A DNA stretch of 64,000 nt. Origin: Albibeggiatoa sp964388965. GTDB taxonomy: Bacteria > Pseudomonadota > Gammaproteobacteria > Beggiatoales > Beggiatoaceae. The translations under genes and the position numbers were made by a program. A model generated the notes under the pieces. That model searched no databases, was not told the origin of the DNA, and was given only the letters and a program-made list of their open reading frames with translations. Where the stretch lies: positions 1 through 64,000 of the forward strand of contig CAYMCP010000001.1 of the NCBI GenBank assembly GCA_964388965.1. Direction: 5' to 3'. Of the stretch, positions 26,645-35,478 are shown one piece after another (the first letter of the stretch is position 1; every line of letters begins with the position of its first letter).

Positions 26645-27511
26645 ATGAATATCCAATGGTTTAAAAATATACAACTCTTTATCCTACAACAATTTGACCA
26701 AAGTGTAGATAGTTTGCAACACGCTTTAAGTCAAAAACAATTCCGAGCTTGTGGTGATTATGAATTTAAAACTTTAGGTTGGATGCCATTTGAGGGTGAT
26801 ATGTTCACTTTTGAAGCAAATGGTTGTATTTTTTTACGTTTGCGAATTCAAGAAAAAATCTTGCCTGCCTCAGTTATTCAAGATTTTGTAAACGAAAAAA
26901 TTGCTGAAATTGAAACCGCAGAGTCACGCATTGTACGGCGCAAAGAGCGTAATGAAATCAAAGAACAAGTTACGCAAAGTTTACTGCCACGCGCCTTACC
27001 AAAAAATACGGATGTGTTACTATATTTAGATATGGCGAATCAATGGTTAGTCATAGATATATCAAGCCGTCAGAAAGCAGAAGACATTTGTAGTTTTTTA
27101 CGTGCAACTTTAGGCAGTTTTCCCGCTATTTCGCCACAATTTCAAATTTCACCATCATTGTTTATGACCCAATGGCTAAAAAATCAGCACACACCTGACG
27201 GTTTTATCTTAGGCGAAGATTGTAAACTGGTCGCCAGCGAAGGGGAGTCTGTCACTTGCAAGCAAATGGATTTACGCTCATCTGAGGTGCAAGAACACCT
27301 GAATACGGGTAAAATGGTGGAATACTTGGCTTTAAATTGGGATAACCATTTAGAATTAATTTTAGATGAAAATTTTAGTATTAAACGTTTGAAATTTAAC
27401 GATATTACACAAGAAGATGAATTCACCGATATAACTATGATGACACTGGAATTTACCCGATTGATTCAAACTTTATTCAGTGTATTAGGTGGTTTGGCTA
27501 AAACTGCATAA
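26645..27511 (+). CDS. rdgC: Recombination-associated protein RdgC
   Basis: The 288-residue protein follows E. coli RdgC from end to end: WFKNIQLFIL start, KTLGWMPF, EEKILPAS-type block (QEKILPASVIQDFVNEKIAEIE), SLLPRALPK, the HLNTGKMVEYLALNW block and ILDENFSIKRLKFND. RdgC forms a ring around DNA and restrains RecA. It directly follows the soluble kinase gene, an unusual pairing that probably reflects shared transcription only. Confidence 0.95.
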   Translation: MNIQWFKNIQLFILQQFDQSVDSLQHALSQKQFRACGDYEFKTLGWMPFEGDMFTFEANGCIFLRLRIQEKILPASVIQDFVNEKIAEIETAESRIVRRKERNEIKEQVTQSLLPRALPKNTDVLLYLDMANQWLVIDISSRQKAEDICSFLRATLGSFPAISPQFQISPSLFMTQWLKNQHTPDGFILGEDCKLVASEGESVTCKQMDLRSSEVQEHLNTGKMVEYLALNWDNHLELILDENFSIKRLKFNDITQEDEFTDITMMTLEFTRLIQTLFSVLGGLAKTA

Positions 27512-27608
27512 TTATTAAATTATCGTTAGATTATAGCTTTTAAATCCCGTTGTTAAACAATCGAAAATAACTTGATTTAGCTTATTTTAATTTTCTGAAT
27601 GACATTGC

Positions 27609-27614
27609 TATAAT
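27609..27614 (+). promoter_or_regulatory. Candidate -10 box for ffh
   Basis: A perfect TATAAT stands 72 bases before the ffh start, in an AT-rich gap after rdgC. No good -35 hexamer is found at 16-18 bases upstream, so the call rests on the -10 alone. Confidence 0.35.
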
Positions 27615-27685
27615 ATATACATTCTACTAAAAATATTTTCATAGAGAATTGACAGATAATTTTCTCGAAATGATAGGTAATACAG

Positions 27686-29047
27686 ATGTTTGATAATTTA
27701 ACCGAACGCTTAACTGCAACATTTAAAAACTTACGTGGTCAAGGTCGTTTAACCGAAAAAAATATTAAAGAAGCTTTACGCGAACTGCGTATGGCTCTAC
27801 TAGAAGCGGACGTTGCTTTGCCGGTCGCCAAAGCCTTTATTGAAAAAGTCCGCAAACAAGCCATTGGTAAAGAAGTATTACAAAGTCTCACGCCAGGACA
27901 AGAATTAATCCGCGTGGTGCGGGATGAATTAACTTCATTAATGGGCGAAAAAAATAATGCACTAGATTTAAATAGTCGCCCACCCGTTGTTGTATTGATG
28001 GCAGGCTTGCAAGGTTCGGGTAAAACGACATCTGTTGCTAAATTATCACGTTGGCTTATAGAGCGTGAAAAAAAGAAAGTTTTAGTTGTAAGCTGTGATG
28101 TCTATCGCCCCGCCGCAATCAAACAATTAGAAACCCTCGCCGATCAAGTAAAAGCCGATTTTTTCCCCAGCGATATTAAGCAAAAACCGATAGATATTGC
28201 TCATGCCGCATTAAACCATGCTAAACAAAAATTCTATGATGTGCTCTTGGTAGATACGGCTGGTCGTTTGCATATTGACGATGAGATGATGAATGAAATC
28301 AAGCAATTACATGCAGCGATACAACCTCATGAAACCTTATTTGTCGTAGATAGTATGACAGGGCAAGATGCTGCTAATACGGCTAAAGCTTTTAATGATG
28401 CGTTACCACTTTCAGGGGTTATTTTAACTAAAGCAGATGGTGATGCACGCGGTGGAGCAGCATTATCTGTGCGTCATATTACTGGTAAACCCATTAAATT
28501 TATCGGTACGGGTGAGAAAACGGATGCCTTAGAGCCATTTTATCCCGAACGTTTAGCATCGCGTATCATTGGTCAGGGCGATATTTTAAGCCTGATTGAG
28601 GACGCAGAACGCAACGTTGATCAAAAACAAGCTAGAAAATTAGTTAATAAACTGAGAAAAGGCAAAAGTTTTGATTTGGAAGATTTCCGTAATCAGCTCG
28701 TACAAATGCGCAATATGGGCGGCGTGGGAAATTTAATGGATAAGCTACCCGGTATGGGAGAAGTGCCGCAGCAAGCCAAAGAACAGGTTTCTGACAAAGA
28801 ATTTAAGCGTATGGAAGCAATTATTAATTCTATGACGTTAGTTGAAAGACGCTCGCCGGCTATCATTAAAGGTTCACGCAAAAAACGTATTGCAATGGGT
28901 TCTGGTACGCAAGTACAAGATGTCAATCGCTTACTTAAACAATTCAATCAAATGCAGAAAATGATGAAACAAATGACTAAAAAAGGTGGTATGGAACGTT
29001 TAATGAGGGGTTTTAAGGGTAAATTACCTCAAGGACTACCGTTCTGA
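27686..29047 (+). CDS. ffh: Signal recognition particle protein Ffh
   Basis: A 453-residue SRP54 homologue: helical N domain, G domain with P-loop MAGLQGSGKTTSVAKLSRW near residue 101, DTAGRLHIDDE and TKADGDARGG, then a methionine-rich M domain (QFNQMQKMMKQM, GMERLM) preceded by the 4.5S RNA-binding SGTQVQDVNRLL. It targets nascent membrane proteins to FtsY at the inner membrane. It stands alone; rpsP/trmD, often next to ffh in related bacteria, are absent. Confidence 0.98.
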   Translation: MFDNLTERLTATFKNLRGQGRLTEKNIKEALRELRMALLEADVALPVAKAFIEKVRKQAIGKEVLQSLTPGQELIRVVRDELTSLMGEKNNALDLNSRPPVVVLMAGLQGSGKTTSVAKLSRWLIEREKKKVLVVSCDVYRPAAIKQLETLADQVKADFFPSDIKQKPIDIAHAALNHAKQKFYDVLLVDTAGRLHIDDEMMNEIKQLHAAIQPHETLFVVDSMTGQDAANTAKAFNDALPLSGVILTKADGDARGGAALSVRHITGKPIKFIGTGEKTDALEPFYPERLASRIIGQGDILSLIEDAERNVDQKQARKLVNKLRKGKSFDLEDFRNQLVQMRNMGGVGNLMDKLPGMGEVPQQAKEQVSDKEFKRMEAIINSMTLVERRSPAIIKGSRKKRIAMGSGTQVQDVNRLLKQFNQMQKMMKQMTKKGGMERLMRGFKGKLPQGLPF

Positions 29048-29138
29048 TATCCGATTTTAACAGTCAAAACATAATACGCTAGCTTGTTCGTGCATCAAAA
29101 ACGCCTTTAATTAATCGGGGAATGGAGAGGAGATATGT

Positions 29139-29750
29139 ATGTCGCTATCGAGGATACTTATTTTAGCTTATTTTTTAATAGGTTGCACAGCAGTACCTAC
29201 CCAAGAAATGAGTGATGCGCGGCTTGCATTGAAAGCAGCACAAAAAGCCCATGCAGAGTATTATGTTCCTGAAAATATTGCCCAAGCACAAGATACTTTA
29301 AGCCAAGCAGAGCAAGCACTATCAGAAGGACAATTTAATGAAGCGCGTCATAACGCCCTATTAGCCAAGGAGCAAGCGGTAAAGGCTTACGAAATGTCGG
29401 TTGCAGTTGATCAAGCAAAAATGATTTGGCAAGAAATTGCTTTTTTAACTTATGATAAGGATATTAATTTATTATTTAAAAAAGCCAAAGAATTTGCCCA
29501 ACAGGGGGATGTCAGCCAAACTTTATATTTTGCATCACAAGTACATAAAGAAGGCGAAAAAACTTTAAATCGTCTCTACTTAGAGCAGGCAGGACACATC
29601 TTAGAAAAGCTACAGACTAAACGTCATTCACTCAGTGAAAAAGACCTAACTGTACTAGAACAAGCTCAACTTGATTACATTAACAAGAAAGGAAAAAAGG
29701 CTTATAACTTAATATTTAAGCTTTATAATCGGCATTTTCTCAATCACTAG
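29139..29750 (+). CDS. DUF4398-type lipoprotein
   Basis: The N-terminus is a lipoprotein signal with lipobox FLIGC (Cys16). The mature part is helical: a repeated Ala/Gln/Glu-rich pattern (DARLALKAAQKAHAEYYVPENI... QAQDTLSQAEQALSEGQF) is typical of the DUF4398 family, envelope proteins of unknown role often near OmpA-like lipoproteins. GGAGAGGAG precedes ATG 29139. It comes 222 bases before the YfiR-like gene in the same direction and may belong to the same sensory locus, in the place that YfiB holds in Pseudomonas (inference). Confidence 0.78.
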   Translation: MSLSRILILAYFLIGCTAVPTQEMSDARLALKAAQKAHAEYYVPENIAQAQDTLSQAEQALSEGQFNEARHNALLAKEQAVKAYEMSVAVDQAKMIWQEIAFLTYDKDINLLFKKAKEFAQQGDVSQTLYFASQVHKEGEKTLNRLYLEQAGHILEKLQTKRHSLSEKDLTVLEQAQLDYINKKGKKAYNLIFKLYNRHFLNH

Positions 29751-29972
29751 TATAATAATAAAACTTCATGTATATTTAGGAAAAGCAACTTATCTTGCAA
29801 GTTTTACACTTTGCTCGTAACATTCTAGCTTTGTTGATGAAAAGGCTCTATATAAATAACTAGCCATTGGTTTAAATTTAACGATACTTACCGACCAATA
29901 GGCGGGTTGGTGTAATTTTAGCAAACACTATTTAGCTTAAATGATGAGTATGATGGAATAGGCCTCAATGCC

Positions 29973-30539
29973 ATGAAAATAAACCGATTTAATTTAAAAT
30001 ACATAAGCTGCATGATACTGGTCTTGTCTACGCTCATGACTTCTTTTCTCGGTTATGCTGCACCTCCTGCCGCCAAAGAATACCAAATTAAAGCTGTTTT
30101 CTTATTCAATTTTGTCAATTTTATATCTTGGCCCGACGATGCTTTTACAGATAAAACCGAGCTTTTTATAATCTGCGTTGTAGGAAAAGACCCCTTTGGT
30201 ATTTATTTAGACTTCACCACAGAAGGACAAACAACAAGAGATGGACGTGGATTAAAAATTAAACGCATTAAAGATAATTTACAAGAAATTCAAAGTTGCC
30301 ATATCTTGTTTGTTAGTGATTCAGAGCAAAATAATTTGAATGCCATTTTTGAGAAAACACGAAATTCAGCAATTTTAACAGTTAGTGATATTGATAATTT
30401 TGTTAAAAAAGGTGGTATGGTAAAATTTTTTAATCGTAGCAATAAAATCCGTCTCGGAATTAATCCCGATGCTATTAAAGCAGCAAGGCTGATAGCTAAT
30501 GCAAATTTGCTAAATCTCTCTCAAATTATCCGACCATAA
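29973..30539 (+). CDS. YfiR-family (DUF4154) periplasmic protein
   Basis: A signal peptide (about residues 1-29, ending LGYAA) is followed by the YfiR domain: EYQIKAVFLFNFVNFISWPDD, FIICVVGKDPFG, CHILFVSDSE, SAILTVSDIDNFVKKGGMVKFF and the end RLGINPDAIKAARLI. In Pseudomonas, YfiR binds the periplasmic part of the CHASE8-bearing diguanylate cyclase YfiN and holds it off. Here the gene is 34 bases upstream of a CHASE8-like kinase-cyclase, so the same control is likely (inference). 188 residues is the usual size. Confidence 0.92.
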   Translation: MKINRFNLKYISCMILVLSTLMTSFLGYAAPPAAKEYQIKAVFLFNFVNFISWPDDAFTDKTELFIICVVGKDPFGIYLDFTTEGQTTRDGRGLKIKRIKDNLQEIQSCHILFVSDSEQNNLNAIFEKTRNSAILTVSDIDNFVKKGGMVKFFNRSNKIRLGINPDAIKAARLIANANLLNLSQIIRP

Positions 30540-30573
30540 CACGCATTGAACCACGCAATTGAATGAATTTATT

Positions 30574-33500
30574 ATGAAAAATTTTGCTGATTTATCCATC
30601 AAGCGTAAGCTTATTCTCATTACCATGCTGGTCAATGTTGTTGCTTTACTTGCTGCGTCTGGTTTTTTCGCTGCAAATGAAGTCGCCTCACTCCGCAGTG
30701 CAATGGTTAGAGATTACAAAGTATTAGCGGAAGTAATTGGTGCAAACAGCGTCGCCTCACTAATGTTTTATGAGTCTGAATCAGCTAGCAAAACTTTAAG
30801 TGCTTTGTCGGCTGAAAAACATGTAACGGGAGCGGTTATTTACGATCAATTAGGCGAAGTCTTCGCCCTTTACGAACGAAAAAATGCAAAAGGTTTTAAT
30901 GCTCCAACCGTTCAAGAGAATGGACACCATTTTGAAACATATCGCTTACTTATTTTTCAAGATATTAATTTTAATGGTCAAACGGTAGGTAAAGTATTCA
31001 TTGAGTCAGATTTGGAAAGAATTAATCAACTCATATTGGAATATGTGGTTATTATATTTGCTATTTTGTCAATTACATCACTACTTGCCTTTTTTCTCAC
31101 AACTCGCCTACAAAGTTTAATTTCTCGTCCAATTTTGCACTTAGTTGAAACCACAAATGCAGTGAGCAAAGGTAATGATTATGCAGTACGTGCTCAACGT
31201 TACGGTCGAGATGAATTAGGGCAATTGGTAGACGGTTTTAACGAGATGTTAGCACAAATTCAACGCCGTGATGAAATGTTAGCGCGACACCGAGACCACC
31301 TAGAAGATCAAGTAAAATTGCGAACCGCTGAATTATCAAAAATGAATTTAGATTTAGAGCAAACTATTGAGGACTTGCAAGAAGCCAAAGAAGCCGCAGA
31401 AGTCGCTAGTAAGGCAAAAAGTGAATTTTTAGCAAATATGAGCCATGAAATTCGCACCCCAATGAATGCAGTCATTGGTATGACGGGTTTGTTGGCGCAA
31501 ACAGAATTAAACTTAGAACAACGTGATTTCGTCGAAACTGTGCGCACTAGCAGTGATGCGTTATTAGCATTAATCAACGATATTTTAGATTTTTCCAAAA
31601 TCGATGCAGGTAAATTAGAATTAGAGCAACATCCTTTCAATATTCGAGAATGTGTAGAGGCAGCATTAGATTTGGTCACCTCTCGCGCTTGCGAAAACGG
31701 TTTAGAATTAGTCGCCTCATTCGATAAACATTTACCAAATAATTTATCTGGTGATGTCACGCGGTTACGACAAATTTTAGTCAATCTATTAAGCAATGCA
31801 GTAAAGTTTACTGAACATGGAGAAGTCATTGTTGAAGTATCTGGCTCTTTGCATTTTAATGGAAGAATTGAGCTATTTTTTGCGGTAAAAGATACTGGTA
31901 TCGGCATCCCTATTGAGAGAATGGATAGATTATTTCGTTCATTTAGCCAAGTTGATGCTTCGATGACGCGCAAATATGGTGGGACAGGGTTGGGCTTGGC
32001 GATTAGTAAACATTTATGTGAATTAATGGGCGGTCGAATGTGGGTTACAAGCGAAATAGAAAAAGGTTCTACGTTTTACTTTACAATCGTTGCCGACCCA
32101 ATCGAAGACGAAGATGAGAAAAATCAATTGCAAGATTCACGCGCCGAATTGAAAGGACAGCGCGTATTAGTCGTGGATGATAACCATACTAATCGCCGAA
32201 TTTTAAATTTACAGCTACATCACTGGGGCATGGAGGCAATTGAAGCGATGTCAGGTGAAGAAGCATTAAAAAAATTGCAAGATAAACACAAATTTAGTCT
32301 AGCAATTTTGGATATGCAGATGCCCGTTATGGACGGTATGACGTTGGCACGACAAATTCGTAAACAATACAGTGCCTCTGAATTACCGCTTGTAATGTTG
32401 ACCTCTTTGGGCAGACAACAAGCTGATATAGATATGAATTTATTTGCAGCTTATTTGAATAAACCCGTTAAATCCTCACAATTATTTGACTGCTTAATTG
32501 ATATTTTTGCGCATAAAATGATACATCCCAAGCCATTTATTCCGAAATCTCATCATCTAAGCAAAGTAGTGACATCAGGTCTACTTGTTGAAGAAAAACC
32601 ATTGCGCATTTTATTAACCGAAGATAATTTGACTAATCAAAAAGTTGCACGTTTACTTTTAGATAGAATGGGTTTTAGTGAAAAAACGGGACTGGCGATT
32701 AGTATTGCTAATAATGGTGCTGAGGCGGTAGAGGCGGTTAAACAACGTCAATATGATGTGATATTAATGGACGTGCAAATGCCAGTCATGGACGGGTTTG
32801 AAGCGACAAAACAGATTCGGGAATATTGCAATAAACCAGAAGTGCGTCCTTATATTGTTGCTATGACTGCTCATGCTTTACGTGGTTATCGAGAAAAATG
32901 TTTAGAAGCAGGTATGGATGATTATGTCACTAAACCTATACGTCCTGAAGATTTAGCAGCCGCATTAAAACGTTGTCCGCGTGTATACGAAGACTATAAA
33001 TCTGTTGCATTAGAAGTAGTTGAGCCACAAACGAAACCAACGCAAGTACAAGTCGAACAAAAAACCGTTGAGCCGCAAGTAGAAAAAATCGAAAATGATA
33101 GCCGGGTAGCAAAATTAAAGGAAGAAATTCAACAAACCCTCATTAATTTGGTTGGTGAGGCAGAAGGTGAAATTGTCATTGAATTGCTCACAACTTATTT
33201 AGATAGTAGTAAAACATTAACTGGAAATTTATCGACTGCCGTGGCACAGCAAGACCCAAAATTAATGGAACATGCTGCACATAGCTTAAAATCCAGTAGT
33301 GCCAGTTTGGGTGCAACCTTGTTATCTGAGATGAGTAGGCAACTAGAAAAGCAAGGGCGAGAAGGTGATATGACTGATGTTGAAGCAAAAGTCAGTGCAT
33401 TGTTAGCAGAATATCAGGCAGTAAAACAAGCTTTAAAGCTTCTCTTGGGTGATTCGCCAGAATTTGTGGAAGTGGAAAATTCTACTGCTGTAGAAACGGA

Positions 33501-35475
33501 AAAAACATTAGAACAGCTTGCTGATGAAATTAAAGAAAATTTAGCCAACTTGGTAGGTGGTGATGATTTAGAATTATTTGAAGATTTATTAACTTCATAT
33601 CAGGAAGAAGCTGATAATTTAATTGCAGCATTAAAAACTGCTGTACAAACAGCCGACGCTGAGGCAATATTACAAGCAACACATAGCCTTAAATCTAGTA
33701 GTGGTAATCTAGGTTTAATTACGCTTGGAGATTTATGTGCTGAATTAGAAGTACAAGCTAAAATTGACAATTTGGCAGATATTGACGGCACGTATAAACA
33801 AGTTTTGCAACATTATCAACACGCAACGCAAGCAATACAATATATTTTACATTCAGCGTCTCCAGCCCCCTCATCTACCAGCACAGTAGAAAGTCTAGCG
33901 CAAGACATTCAGGAAGTGTTAGTAACGCTAGTCGGTGAAGATGAGCCAGAAATTATCACTGAATTAGTACAGACCTACACCGAAGACGCAGAGCCTTTGA
34001 TGCAACAAATTCGTCAAGCAGTTCAAAAACAAGATATAGGCGATTTGTCCATTGCAGCCCATACGTTAAAATCGAGCAGTGGCAATTTAGGCGCGAATAG
34101 CATCGCTGAATTGAGTCTACAACTTGAAACGGCGTGTAAAAATAATGCGTTAGATAGTATTGAAGATTTATCACTCAAATTAGAACAAGAATATCATATT
34201 TTACGTCAAGCCTTAGATCGGTTGCTTGGTGAAAAAGCAGAAATACCTAAAACCTCCGAAGCACCTGAAACAACTGAAACCACTACGAATATTGAGCCTG
34301 TTAAACCCATTAAAAAATCCGCAGAGCCTGTTAATTTAATGCTTGATGCTGAAGTCACACAACGCACTGAAACTTCAACATTTAGTGCAGGTCGTGATCC
34401 GGGCGACGTAACTTTGCTTGTCGTAGACGATCAGCCCTATGATACCTTATTGTTAAGCACCTATTTACGTGAAGAGGGATACCAAGTATTGACGGCTAAT
34501 TCTGGTCAAGATGCTTTAGATTTAGTCATTGAAAAAGACCCAGATATTGTATTATCTGACGTAATGATGCCGGGCATGGATGGTTTTGAAGTATGTATTA
34601 GAATTAAAGCACGTTCAGAAAGTGTACTGACACCAGTTGTATTAATCACTGCTTTAGATGGACAAAATGATCGAATTAAAGGTATTCAGGCGGGTGCGGA
34701 TGAATTTCTCTCTAAACCGATCAATCGTGAAGAATTGATAGCGCGCGTGCGGTCTCTATTACGTTACCAATTGGCGCGTTCTGAATTAGAAGAAGCCCAA
34801 AAAGAACATTTAAAAGGCATGTTTAAGCGTTACGTGTCACCCAAACTAGTAGACGAAATTTTAACCCATCCAGATAAAGCAGAAATCACCCTCGCTGACC
34901 AAAAGAATCGTTTAGACGCAGTAATTTTATTTGCAGACTTACGCGGTTTTACAGCAATGTCAGAAATGCTCAAACCAACCGACGTAGTCAGCCTACTAAA
35001 TGAATTTTTCACTATGCTAACCGAAGTCGGCTATCGCTATGATGGGACAATTTTTAATATGGCAGGTGATTGCTTATTAATTGGCTTTGGTGTGCCATTC
35101 CATCAAGAAGACGCGCCAGTACGTGCTTTAAATGCTGCTATAGATATGCAAAAGGAATTTATTGCCTTAGACCACTCGTGGCGTAAAACCTATGATGTGG
35201 ATGTCGGTTTAGGGATTGGTATTAATAAAGGTGAATTGATTGTAGGCAATGTTGGTTCACCTAACTATATGAATTATACAGTAATTGGTGATACAGTGAA
35301 TGTTGCATCACGTCTAGTCAGTATGGCTGGACGCGGCGAAATCATTATTTCTGATTCAATGTTAAAAAACATTCAAAGTGCGCATTCAAAAAATTATAAT
35401 ATCGAAGCACTAGAACCTGTCAATTTAAAAGGAAAATCTCAACTACAACAAGTATATCGTGTTGTTTCCGAGTAA
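30574..35475 (+). CDS. CHASE8-HAMP hybrid kinase with three receivers, three Hpt domains and a C-terminal class III cyclase
   Basis: The 1633-residue protein starts at ATG 30574. Order of domains: membrane helix (about 12-35), CHASE8-like periplasmic sensor (about 35-150), second helix, HAMP (about 185-240), HisKA with His291, HATPase (about 392-508), receiver 1 (Asp580), receiver 2 (Asp733), Hpt 1 (His903), Hpt 2 (His1037), Hpt 3 (His1163), receiver 3 (Asp1329), and nucleotide cyclase (about 1415-1630). The cyclase has metal Asp1455 and Asp1499, transition-state Asn1576 and Arg1580, but Asn1495 where adenylate cyclases carry the purine-selecting Lys; Thr1569 is present. It is flanked by the YfiR-like gene and a second hybrid kinase 3 bases on. 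Signal, relay and second-messenger output lie in one chain. Confidence 0.94.
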   Translation: MKNFADLSIKRKLILITMLVNVVALLAASGFFAANEVASLRSAMVRDYKVLAEVIGANSVASLMFYESESASKTLSALSAEKHVTGAVIYDQLGEVFALYERKNAKGFNAPTVQENGHHFETYRLLIFQDINFNGQTVGKVFIESDLERINQLILEYVVIIFAILSITSLLAFFLTTRLQSLISRPILHLVETTNAVSKGNDYAVRAQRYGRDELGQLVDGFNEMLAQIQRRDEMLARHRDHLEDQVKLRTAELSKMNLDLEQTIEDLQEAKEAAEVASKAKSEFLANMSHEIRTPMNAVIGMTGLLAQTELNLEQRDFVETVRTSSDALLALINDILDFSKIDAGKLELEQHPFNIRECVEAALDLVTSRACENGLELVASFDKHLPNNLSGDVTRLRQILVNLLSNAVKFTEHGEVIVEVSGSLHFNGRIELFFAVKDTGIGIPIERMDRLFRSFSQVDASMTRKYGGTGLGLAISKHLCELMGGRMWVTSEIEKGSTFYFTIVADPIEDEDEKNQLQDSRAELKGQRVLVVDDNHTNRRILNLQLHHWGMEAIEAMSGEEALKKLQDKHKFSLAILDMQMPVMDGMTLARQIRKQYSASELPLVMLTSLGRQQADIDMNLFAAYLNKPVKSSQLFDCLIDIFAHKMIHPKPFIPKSHHLSKVVTSGLLVEEKPLRILLTEDNLTNQKVARLLLDRMGFSEKTGLAISIANNGAEAVEAVKQRQYDVILMDVQMPVMDGFEATKQIREYCNKPEVRPYIVAMTAHALRGYREKCLEAGMDDYVTKPIRPEDLAAALKRCPRVYEDYKSVALEVVEPQTKPTQVQVEQKTVEPQVEKIENDSRVAKLKEEIQQTLINLVGEAEGEIVIELLTTYLDSSKTLTGNLSTAVAQQDPKLMEHAAHSLKSSSASLGATLLSEMSRQLEKQGREGDMTDVEAKVSALLAEYQAVKQALKLLLGDSPEFVEVENSTAVETEKTLEQLADEIKENLANLVGGDDLELFEDLLTSYQEEADNLIAALKTAVQTADAEAILQATHSLKSSSGNLGLITLGDLCAELEVQAKIDNLADIDGTYKQVLQHYQHATQAIQYILHSASPAPSSTSTVESLAQDIQEVLVTLVGEDEPEIITELVQTYTEDAEPLMQQIRQAVQKQDIGDLSIAAHTLKSSSGNLGANSIAELSLQLETACKNNALDSIEDLSLKLEQEYHILRQALDRLLGEKAEIPKTSEAPETTETTTNIEPVKPIKKSAEPVNLMLDAEVTQRTETSTFSAGRDPGDVTLLVVDDQPYDTLLLSTYLREEGYQVLTANSGQDALDLVIEKDPDIVLSDVMMPGMDGFEVCIRIKARSESVLTPVVLITALDGQNDRIKGIQAGADEFLSKPINREELIARVRSLLRYQLARSELEEAQKEHLKGMFKRYVSPKLVDEILTHPDKAEITLADQKNRLDAVILFADLRGFTAMSEMLKPTDVVSLLNEFFTMLTEVGYRYDGTIFNMAGDCLLIGFGVPFHQEDAPVRALNAAIDMQKEFIALDHSWRKTYDVDVGLGIGINKGELIVGNVGSPNYMNYTVIGDTVNVASRLVSMAGRGEIIISDSMLKNIQSAHSKNYNIEALEPVNLKGKSQLQQVYRVVSE

Positions 35476-35478
35476 ATT

